IMG/VR virus record: IMGVR_UViG_3300037189_011821
Span: 1 to 57,938 of that record
DNA from: a virus
Direction: 5' to 3' (one strand)
Length of the DNA: 57,938 nt
Below the pieces are notes generated by a model. The model did not search any database. It was given only the letters and a program-made list of their open reading frames with translations, and was not told where the DNA came from. A program made the position numbers and the translations under genes. Positions 43,501 through 50,119 of this stretch are shown here, in pieces; within the stretch, counting starts at the first letter, position 1; every line of letters begins with the position of its first letter.

Positions 43501-44162
43501 AAAGGTTTTTTTAATGCGTTTTGAAATGCCTCTATTTCTCTTTGAATAGGATCAGCACCTATTTTAGTATAAGTACTTGGATCCCAAACACCAAGAACTT
43601 CTCCATTAAGTCCATACTTAACACCATATCCTGCATCAGCATCTTCGCATATTTCATACTCTTCAAAATCTTCTTCTCCCTCATATACTTCTATCTCATC
43701 TGCAGTTTCTCCAAGAACAGCAGTTAAGAGAGCACCATTACCAATCTCACAGTCATCTTTTGCGGCAACAATCGGTGCATATTCATAACCGTGGCCACCA
43801 CTTACAACATCAACAGCAAGAATAGAACCATCCCTACCAATAACAGGATTCCCAACTGCACCTATTCCACCGCCACCAAAAAATTGAATTCTTGGCGGAC
43901 CACACTCACTATAGTTTTGTATTCCACCACACTCCTCATTTTTTGCTATTAAACTAGTTGGTGTAAGACTATTAACTTCGTTTATATTTAAGTATAATAG
44001 ATTGTTATCACCATCCCTAAAAATAAAAACTGCTCCAGGATTATCCTTAGCATAGGTATTTGCTTCACATACTGAGACGCCATCAACGTACCCAAGAGTT
44101 GGATCAATATATCCAACTGTAATATCATCTTGAGTAGGTGTAGCAAATAGATTAAAAGACAT
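40539..44162 (-). CDS. Large baseplate/virion structural protein, 1207 aa
   Basis: Three related beta-sandwich regions look PA14- or lectin-like: about 290-350 (GEYIFRGSCDNESQVYVDNV), about 595-660 (GYYKFQVQRDNTARVYVDGN) and about 880-940 (GTYKFNFQADNNAVLKIGGT), each followed by an ...IRIDL/ISIEL/VVIEL strand and Asn-Thr or Asn-Val. A preceding WxxFxNxYxxSP motif (EFLNQYGISPV, NFFNRYAISPV, NFMNEYSVSPK) repeats with them. N-terminal YGVKYGLNGEVLGVWDP and a C-terminal GGRAYYGAVYYDAGIPYAGY flank them. It may contact host glycans or stabilise the baseplate. It lies between gp5-type and spike-like genes, consistent with a baseplate location. Confidence 0.7.
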   Translation of the reverse strand: MSFNLFATPTQDDITVGYIDPTLGYVDGVSVCEANTYAKDNPGAVFIFRDGDNNLLYLNINEVNSLTPTSLIAKNEECGGIQNYSECGPPRIQFFGGGGIGAVGNPVIGRDGSILAVDVVSGGHGYEYAPIVAAKDDCEIGNGALLTAVLGETADEIEVYEGEEDFEEYEICEDADAGYGVKYGLNGEVLGVWDPSTYTKIGADPIQREIEAFQNALKKPFWTTREKQPDRIIISGDQYATQETTNVTFPEWGEFLNQYGISPVKPSDTRGSDEAGKTFTMEWEQNFPITGEYIFRGSCDNESQVYVDNVLVGNLVSFKDNPTPLQKTIQEGNHIIRIDLTNTPFVKKEKVTNTVDVTFTVTGLGRNTDQMKFSFVSGGKTFTLKGNKNSGDRRTETIKLDPKAKFKIVASSSRGTVEQGIIKNGTKNKEGGDGESNRIFADHIQSNNDNNDIQITASVGTFKAFNKSTTPEGRSTFDLTFEVGSSVTPNTTVQQIISPKSWNENPMGVGMIIDAPPPPVPQEQPPVQTGRCPPNPIWTTRFPGSQQKWYPVKNKIWANFFNRYAISPVLPLDTPGSDGSGIIHRNSWDIEIPYRGYYKFQVQRDNTARVYVDGNLAFDVTTSGDEKWVKSGLVNKIKSQKVFLEKGLHTISIELENTPQATTNIIDTKIFSTKDWRVSQTTSSNITAKFVQQGASFYLQVDGNGSDEITFLMDVNDEPLIAGLAAKEVIIPSDSGKLKFTRTAPSVGGVSLDITIPTQEKIKKTGTFTGGKKYGPIQIIGAGVGARGPIINSKNRLGIRDADGDDENIKITIEKIKGSAPTPATSQSPSSGGVSYVGPTLFGHIDKRWSNFMNEYSVSPKVTDSLGKFTLTWKNVNFSYNGTYKFNFQADNNAVLKIGGTEILKTSEFKAEKVQYAFNLTAGKYDVVIELENVKTGKGGKNDSIFSSNPTGVSLFISKDVSFTDNNKTSWVQNPIGIAAALVPPPCAKKIGGKGVVEKVIVEEPGNGYLPPLEQGPGYPVALILEQVIVENPGINYSCGEDQIVITPSNGAQLSYDCDSFGRINSVKVLNPGLGFNVYPEISIPSTTGVNASFRPVFAVVRDPVEFIENQKLNQEALIQVTDLVGLKQTGYIGGRAYYGAVYYDAGIPYAGYYKTAGVQTRVYATLQESITAQVTTPASAIQRSGTDVRSNDPRLNIPGTPQSTTE

Positions 44163-44182
44163 ATCTCCCTTTTCTTTAATGA

Positions 44183-44190
44183 TATTTATT
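44183..44190 (-). promoter_or_regulatory. Late-type promoter (AATAAATA)
   Basis: Minus-strand AATAAATA 20 nt before the 1207-aa start, which has a GGGAGA ribosome site. Confidence 0.5.
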
Positions 44191-44193
44191 GAT

Positions 44194-45699
44194 CTAGAGC
44201 GAATTGATAAATGATGCTGCGCGATTAATATTATTAATTACGTCCTGTTGATTTCTGCCTGGTTGAGCATATGGAGTTTTCGTTACCTGAGATTTTGGTG
44301 GAGTTCCTTGTGCTGCCTTATCAACTTCTGCAGATCTTGGTTGCTGTGGATCTTCAGCAGCACCAGCACCATTTTGAAGGGTATAATAATCTGATGCTGG
44401 ACAGTTTGGTTTTAGATCACAACCAAAAACGTTAAGCTTAATATTTTCAAAACTAAGTGCTGATGTAATACTTCCGTTTACTCCACCAATTACATCTTTG
44501 AAAGAACTAGGTCCACCAGAAACAACACCAAGTTGCGACTGAATATCACTTAAGAAATTATTAATATTATCAAGAACCCCATTAATACCAGTATTCATTT
44601 GATCCATATTGAGAGCAATTAAATCTCCTGCCAATTTTTCAACTGAACATATTGGAGTTTTTGGTGATTTGAGGTTTTGATTTGTAGGTAATGAAGTTTC
44701 TATCTGTTGATTTAAAAGAGATTGTATGAGTCCACAAAGATTATTTGTGATTTTATTATACAAACAAGTAATAAGTTCGGTAATAGATGATTTAACATCA
44801 AAGTAAGTATATCTTAAATTTGGTGGAAGTAGTTCTATGGTTGGAGATAATTTCTTATTGATTATTTTTAATACATATTCTTTGATTTTATTAAAAACAA
44901 CCTTCATATATTTTGCTATCTTACAAGCAAAGTCAGATATCAAATTTTGAATGCTAGAAATAAAGTTAGATACTGCATCGATATAAGATCGTGCTGTGTT
45001 TAAAACCTTATCAATTTCTTTTGTTAGGTTATCAAGTTCTGTTTGTATTGCTTTAAGTGCAGATTTAACGTGTTCACAAGGAGACATTAATACAGTCTTT
45101 TTCTGATAGTAATCATTTCTAACTACATCTGCAGCGGTTACCTTATGAACGGCTGTTACAGTTTCTACTGTTGGTTTTGTCTCTGTAGATCCCTCAATAT
45201 CAAGTCCCCTATGAGGAACTTTTCTATATGGGTCGGTGTTCCCTTTTGCAGAGTTAGCATTTCCACTTACTGCTAACGAACCAGGATTATTATTGGTAAC
45301 TCTATTATCTCCCACCGTGGGAGAAAGTTTAGTTTGGATGTTGTTACCAAGAACTCCCATTATAACGGGAACTTGTTGGTCCATTCCATCAAGGAAGAAA
45401 CCAAAAACAAACATCCCCTGCCTTAAATTTGATGTTGCTCCTGCAGTTGCTTGACCACCACCACCCGTTACAGGGTACATTACTTGTGCCCAAGGAAGTT
45501 GTTCAGAAGCGATTTCAGTCTCACCTTGATCGTGAAGACCTACGATTCTGACTTTATATCTATAACCGTGTCCAGGAACTTGATTCTTGCTCTCAAATTT
45601 TCCAGGCAAAATATTATCACGCCAGGTGGAATCGTCGGCAATTTGCCCAATCCACCACTTGAAATGTTCTCCAAGAAAACCAGGATTATATAAACTCAT
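44194..45699 (-). CDS. 5: gp5-type baseplate hub/spike protein without lysozyme, 501 aa
   Basis: Residues 10-120 form the gp5 OB-fold: KWWIGQI, YRYKVRIVGLHDQGETEI, SEQLPWAQVMYPVTGG, then QGMFVFGFFLDG and VPVIMGVLGN; these line up with T4 gp5 (RVRVRVVGLH, EKLPWMSVIQPIT, GHFLD, IVLGTYGG). In T4 a lysozyme domain and a beta-helix follow; here residues 170-500 are helical and Ser/Asn-rich (IKAIQTELDNLTKEIDKVLN) with no lysozyme motif. Lytic domains are found instead in the two tape-measure-like proteins. Position beside the gp27-like gene matches the hub complex. Confidence 0.85.
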   Translation of the reverse strand: MSLYNPGFLGEHFKWWIGQIADDSTWRDNILPGKFESKNQVPGHGYRYKVRIVGLHDQGETEIASEQLPWAQVMYPVTGGGGQATAGATSNLRQGMFVFGFFLDGMDQQVPVIMGVLGNNIQTKLSPTVGDNRVTNNNPGSLAVSGNANSAKGNTDPYRKVPHRGLDIEGSTETKPTVETVTAVHKVTAADVVRNDYYQKKTVLMSPCEHVKSALKAIQTELDNLTKEIDKVLNTARSYIDAVSNFISSIQNLISDFACKIAKYMKVVFNKIKEYVLKIINKKLSPTIELLPPNLRYTYFDVKSSITELITCLYNKITNNLCGLIQSLLNQQIETSLPTNQNLKSPKTPICSVEKLAGDLIALNMDQMNTGINGVLDNINNFLSDIQSQLGVVSGGPSSFKDVIGGVNGSITSALSFENIKLNVFGCDLKPNCPASDYYTLQNGAGAAEDPQQPRSAEVDKAAQGTPPKSQVTKTPYAQPGRNQQDVINNINRAASFINSL

Positions 45700-45911
45700 C
45701 AGTCCTCATACACCCTACATTCTAAAGCATTTGGATTATCATTACAATAAAGTTCCAAAGAAGTAGGATCACGATGATCTTCTGGATGAGAATCAACCCA
45801 TCTTTCAAGTGCTTGGAGTTCTTCTTGAGTATGTCTTCTTGACTGAGCAGAAATCATAGGATCATCAAGAATTTTCTTATCATGCTCAATATGCTTTTCT
45901 ACGCTTTCCAT
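45699..45911 (-). CDS. cp12: CP12-like Calvin-cycle inhibitor, 70 aa
   Basis: The C-terminal 20 residues (LELYCNDNPNALECRVYED) are the CP12 signature, with Cys56 and Cys65 spaced as in host CP12 (Cx8C). The helix TQEELQALERW matches the CP12 core (AWDAVEEL-like). The N-terminal cysteine pair of host CP12 is absent. CP12 binds GAPDH and phosphoribulokinase to shut down the Calvin cycle; cyanophage copies are known auxiliary metabolic genes that favour NADPH production. It shares one base with the gp5-type gene start and lies between hub genes, so it is transcribed with structural genes. Confidence 0.85.
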   Translation of the reverse strand: MESVEKHIEHDKKILDDPMISAQSRRHTQEELQALERWVDSHPEDHRDPTSLELYCNDNPNALECRVYED

Positions 45912-45939
45912 AGCGTTAGTTTACTATACTAATTAATAC

Positions 45940-45947
45940 TATTTAAC
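45940..45947 (-). promoter_or_regulatory. Possible late-type element (GTTAAATA)
   Basis: Minus-strand GTTAAATA 28 nt before the CP12 start. A TATAGT further downstream could be a weak alternative -10. Confidence 0.35.
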
Positions 45948-45951
45948 AACT

Positions 45952-47322
45952 TTATAAAGCTTTATATGTTGGGTTTCCTTTTTTGCCCGTAGAATCTCTT
46001 ACTGCGGTAATTTTTGTATAGCATCCATGTGTCAAATTATAATAGTGGCAAAGATCTGCTATTAAGTATGGTCCACCCAAATGGTCATCTAAACTTTGCC
46101 CATCTTTATTTGTACCTCTTGGTGGGTCAATCCAAATTAAATCCCCAGCATGAAGACTAAAATCACCAAAAATAGTAATAGTAGTTTTTGAAGAAAATAA
46201 CTGGTTGTACCTCATAGAAGACTGGTTCAGGATACGTCTTGGGTCAAAATTAGGATCTTTTGATTTACTAATTTGCTCATCAGTAGATCCAGAAGGCATA
46301 CTGCCACGATCAATAAGATAGTATTTTGTCTTTGAGAAGTCTTTATTAATTTCTGTATTGTTAAACTTTGGATTTATTTTTGGTAGATTTTTTCCAGCCT
46401 TCTTAAGATTCTTTTCACTGGCAAGTATATTCTTATCTCCTTGCGTATTAGGATTAATGACTTCGTAATAGCAATCAAATGGATCGAATAAAATAGTCCT
46501 TGTTGAATATGTTCCTGCTTCTAACTTTTTTACAATATCTCCATTTGGACTTGGTGGTTCAAGTTCAAGAATTTTTGCATCATAATTATCTGGAAGATCT
46601 ACTGTTTGGTTGTATATAAATTTTTTCATCCCTTTCTGATTTCCATTCGCATCTTGTAAGGAAAGCAGGTTGTCAATAGATTTAAATTTAAACTTATCTG
46701 AGGTTTGGAATAATAAAAATCCAGCACTATTTCCAAGTAAACCTTTAGGAACAGATCTATTAGCTAACCAGTGAGAAATATAAAATGGATGAAAATTATT
46801 ACCAATAAAATTATAGTTATTATCCGTTTCTTCAATATCCAACTTGTCTTCACCGACACCAAAACTAGTTGTAAAAATCCTTTTTATATGATCTGATATT
46901 TTACCATCGAACCTTTCATTCAAAACTTTTTTATAATTCATAATACTTTCCTGAGAAACTAGATCAAGATTTACAATTGTTCTAGTAGTGTCTCTTGAAA
47001 CTTGGTTTGGAGTTCTTATTTGGAGTTTTAATTTCAAGGTGACATCATGATTCATATCCTTGAATCTAATATCAACATCCTCTCCACCTTCTATAGGCAT
47101 TCCTTCTATAACAGTTTTTGTTACTCCATCTCCGACAGGATACTTTCCAACATCAGTATAAGTTACACTTGCTTTGATAGTTTCATTCAGAATACTTTCA
47201 AAATAATAAAAATCAGTAATAGTAGTTCCATTCGCTCCCAAATCAATAGGAGTAGTTTTCCTTTCTTTTGATGGAGATATTATAAACTGTTCGAGTGAAT
47301 AATTTCTAGAACTTTGTTGCAT
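45952..47322 (-). CDS. gp27-like baseplate hub protein, 456 aa
   Basis: Features of the gp27/VgrG-N type hub fold: TTITDFYYFESILNETIKAS at residues 28-50, INLDLVSQES-type strand (TIVNLDLVSQESIMNYKK), a domain with FHPFYISHWLANRSVPKG and GFLLFQTSDKFKFKSIDNLL, and C-terminal TITIFGDFSLHAGDLIWIDP then GGPYLIADLCHYYNLTHGCY. In T4 three gp27 subunits form the ring that carries the gp5 spike. Its place between the tape-measure-like genes and gp5-type gene agrees. Sequence identity to T4 gp27 is low, so the assignment leans on fold signature and context. Confidence 0.7.
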   Translation of the reverse strand: MQQSSRNYSLEQFIISPSKERKTTPIDLGANGTTITDFYYFESILNETIKASVTYTDVGKYPVGDGVTKTVIEGMPIEGGEDVDIRFKDMNHDVTLKLKLQIRTPNQVSRDTTRTIVNLDLVSQESIMNYKKVLNERFDGKISDHIKRIFTTSFGVGEDKLDIEETDNNYNFIGNNFHPFYISHWLANRSVPKGLLGNSAGFLLFQTSDKFKFKSIDNLLSLQDANGNQKGMKKFIYNQTVDLPDNYDAKILELEPPSPNGDIVKKLEAGTYSTRTILFDPFDCYYEVINPNTQGDKNILASEKNLKKAGKNLPKINPKFNNTEINKDFSKTKYYLIDRGSMPSGSTDEQISKSKDPNFDPRRILNQSSMRYNQLFSSKTTITIFGDFSLHAGDLIWIDPPRGTNKDGQSLDDHLGGPYLIADLCHYYNLTHGCYTKITAVRDSTGKKGNPTYKAL

Positions 47323-47344
47323 TAGATTAGAACTCCTATTATCT

Positions 47345-47352
47345 TATTTACC
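47345..47352 (-). promoter_or_regulatory. Possible late-type element (GGTAAATA)
   Basis: Minus-strand GGTAAATA overlapping the end of the 920-aa gene and 22 nt before the hub gene start, which has a AGGAG site. Confidence 0.35.
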
Positions 47353-50110
47353 TTGTATAATTGAAAGACATACTATCTTCAGATTCACCAAAACCAGAAG
47401 AAATAACAACTGGTTGTTGAGGAGAAGAAATTGGAATTGGAACTGGTATTAGTTTTTCATCAACTACTGCGTGTATAGTAGATCCTTGTTCATATTCAGC
47501 ATAAGACCTTAAGACTTTTATTGCACCATCATAGTTTGCTTTGTTGAGAGCATCCAAGAAACCAGGGAAATTCTTCTCTAATGCTGTTGTTGAATCAAGA
47601 TCAAGAACGTATTCTCCATGAGTTAGCATAGCGCGTATTTGATCAATACCCCGTTTTCCTTTGACCTTACCACCTCTCTTGTAAGCAACGTGAACGTGAT
47701 CGCTATGACCAGATGGTTCATTTTTTGCATGAAGTAGTTGTACTGGTTGAACACCTTTGAGTCGATTAAATTCAGCAATAACTTTAAGAATTTTTGCTTG
47801 CTCATTACTATAAGCACCAATATCAATTGCTCTACCTTTATAATGGTAGGAATTGCGAGCGTGAACTCCAGGAGGACCAACTCCACCATGCTCAGGATGC
47901 TCAGTAACTGCTTGAAAATCAGGACCTTGCTTCAGTTTTTGTTTAATATATCTACCCAATTCACCTGCTATTTTTCCACCAGCAGTTCCATAACCTTTTC
48001 CCAAAGGAATATCAACACCGGCACCAGCACCAGAACTAAAACTTGCTAAAGCGTCTGCAGCAAACTGATATCTTCTTGGGTAATTTGGAGTGCCAGCACG
48101 TTCCATCTCCCTTTCAAATATTTCAACTGCCCTTTTATAAGAAGACACACCTTTAATTCTATTATAAGTTCCATAGGATTTCATCTCTTTAACCATCCAC
48201 TCAACCTGAGTTTCAAGTGCCCAAGGATCCTTTCCAGAATTATTAGCCCAAGCAGTTAGAGAAGCCCATCTTTCAAATTCAGTCCACTGCATAATACCTC
48301 TACCTGGACCACCACCTAGTTGTTTTGATTTTGGATTGACTCCAGATTCCTGCATTAAGTTTCCAATAATACCAGCAGCAGCTTCTGGAGTAAATCCTTC
48401 AGTATCTACAAGATATCTGAAAACTTTTTCGGCATTAGTATTACCAACAAGTGTAGGAGAACCTGTTGATTCATCTTCAGCACCTGGACCCTCCCCTGGT
48501 TTTTTTCCACGGTCAATTTCTTTTAAACCAATCTGTTTTTTCAAATCATTAATAATATCCTCAACTTTTGGTGCAACACTATTTTGAAGTGCTTTAGCAA
48601 TAACATTTTTCATATCATCACCATTACTAAACATTCCAGCATCAACTTCTCCACCGCCAGCAAAAGCACCTCCAGTTCTTTGAATACCACCACCAAAAGT
48701 TCTCTGCATCCAAGAAGATAAACCATCAGCAGCATTTTGATAGTCAACATTCGATGGTTGTTCTCCAAGTTGAGCTTTCATAAAGATAGCTGCTATTCCA
48801 CCAAATCCAGGAACTGAAGATCCTATTTTATAGGAACTTTTCATATACCCAAGTGGGTTTACAGTATCAGCATCTTTTGTCTCAGTTTCTGGGAATATTT
48901 TTTTAATTTTATCTTCACCACCAACAGACTGACCAGGTTTAACTTCTGTTGTTTGTACTTTTATTGTTCTAGTTACTTTTGGTTTTTTTAATGTTCTTTT
49001 TATTGGACCAGTTAATTGACCACCTCTTGTGACTGAACCTCCACCTGCACGACCCTGAACCTTTTGCTGTTTTGGATCTTTGTTATTAAAGATCTTATCA
49101 TACAAAAGACCACCTAAAGCAGAACCACCTTCAGCACCAAGATACATTCCAATCGCAGTTCCAACTCCAGGAATAGGTATTAAACTTCCAAGAGCACCCC
49201 CAATCCAAGTCCCAAGACCACCACCAATACCCTTAAATGCTGCCTTACCTACAGGGTCTCCAGACATCCAGGAAAGAACAAATTCCATAATACCACCAAT
49301 AAGTGGTATCCTTTTTACTAAAGGTTTTACAATCTTTAATGCGGTTTTCGTTCCTCCTCTACCAAGAGTTGAAACTATTCCTTTTCTTGCAATATTTGTA
49401 ACTCCCGATCTTGCATATTTTCCGCCGCGTGGTGCAGCAGCAACATCAGGTTCTCCACCAGTATCACGAAGTTCTCCAAAGGCAATAGCACCAGCAATAG
49501 ATGCTAAAATCACCTTATCCATCGCATCAATAAAACCATCAAATGTCTTGGTGAAATTATCTCCACCAAGATCACCTAAAAACTTTCTGGTTTTATCGTG
49601 AACTTCGTATGCTTTATCAACAAAAGACACTAAACCATTTAATATCTTACCAGAAATATCAATAACAGTATCTTGAACTTTTATTATAGTTCCAACAATA
49701 CCAGCAAGTTTTGGAAGATATGGAAGTAAACGAAGTGAAATATAACCAAGAAAAATATTAAAAAGAAAACTTTTGATTCTATCAAGGAACCCTAACTTTG
49801 GTAATGCTGGAAGTGATGGTATTTTATCTTGTTTCTCTTTTGATTTCTCAAGTTTTTCTTCCTTTTCACCAAACCTTTTCTGTTCAGCAAGTTTTCTTTT
49901 TCTGTCTTCTTCTTTTGCTTTGAGTAAGGTATTTGTTTTAACCAGATCACTAATTTTTATAACCTGTTTTTTAATAACACCAAGTTCAAAAGAATGATCA
50001 CCACCAGCGATCGACTTGGCACTTATCTTTTTAACAGTAGTCGCTAATGAACTCCCACCTAAAAGTTTTGCTGGACTAATTTTTGCTTGAGGGAGTTGTT
50101 TAGGTGCCAT
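47348..50110 (-). CDS. Tape-measure-like protein with two cell-wall hydrolase domains, 920 aa
   Basis: The first 100 residues are coiled-coil and Lys/Glu-rich; 105-170 and 280-340 have hydrophobic tape-measure-like helices (LFNIFLGYISLRLLPYLPKL; GALGSLIPIPGVGTAIGMYL). Residues 555-690 match the phage tail lysozyme type (YLVDTEGFTPEAAAGIIGNL, MQESGVNPKS, GIMQWTEFERW). Residues 745-815 resemble an M15-like peptidase, with NSYHYKGRAIDIG and GHSDHVHVAY giving the H...D...HxH metal site. A tape-measure IDQIRAMLTHGEYVL motif is near 825. Likely ejected or exposed at tail contraction to breach peptidoglycan. Confidence 0.75.
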   Translation of the reverse strand: MAPKQLPQAKISPAKLLGGSSLATTVKKISAKSIAGGDHSFELGVIKKQVIKISDLVKTNTLLKAKEEDRKRKLAEQKRFGEKEEKLEKSKEKQDKIPSLPALPKLGFLDRIKSFLFNIFLGYISLRLLPYLPKLAGIVGTIIKVQDTVIDISGKILNGLVSFVDKAYEVHDKTRKFLGDLGGDNFTKTFDGFIDAMDKVILASIAGAIAFGELRDTGGEPDVAAAPRGGKYARSGVTNIARKGIVSTLGRGGTKTALKIVKPLVKRIPLIGGIMEFVLSWMSGDPVGKAAFKGIGGGLGTWIGGALGSLIPIPGVGTAIGMYLGAEGGSALGGLLYDKIFNNKDPKQQKVQGRAGGGSVTRGGQLTGPIKRTLKKPKVTRTIKVQTTEVKPGQSVGGEDKIKKIFPETETKDADTVNPLGYMKSSYKIGSSVPGFGGIAAIFMKAQLGEQPSNVDYQNAADGLSSWMQRTFGGGIQRTGGAFAGGGEVDAGMFSNGDDMKNVIAKALQNSVAPKVEDIINDLKKQIGLKEIDRGKKPGEGPGAEDESTGSPTLVGNTNAEKVFRYLVDTEGFTPEAAAGIIGNLMQESGVNPKSKQLGGGPGRGIMQWTEFERWASLTAWANNSGKDPWALETQVEWMVKEMKSYGTYNRIKGVSSYKRAVEIFEREMERAGTPNYPRRYQFAADALASFSSGAGAGVDIPLGKGYGTAGGKIAGELGRYIKQKLKQGPDFQAVTEHPEHGGVGPPGVHARNSYHYKGRAIDIGAYSNEQAKILKVIAEFNRLKGVQPVQLLHAKNEPSGHSDHVHVAYKRGGKVKGKRGIDQIRAMLTHGEYVLDLDSTTALEKNFPGFLDALNKANYDGAIKVLRSYAEYEQGSTIHAVVDEKLIPVPIPISSPQQPVVISSGFGESEDSMSFNYTR

Positions 50111-50119
50111 AATTGTTTA

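Noticed and set aside
45911-45935. TATAGT as a sigma70 -10 box for the CP12 gene
   Set aside because: The nearest -35-like sequence (TTGTTA) is only 15 nt away and matches poorly; a late-type element is at least as good.
49080-49601. A 173-codon plus-strand frame
   Set aside because: Antisense to the 920-aa tape-measure-like gene; Pro/Ser-rich, no ribosome site, no recognisable domain.
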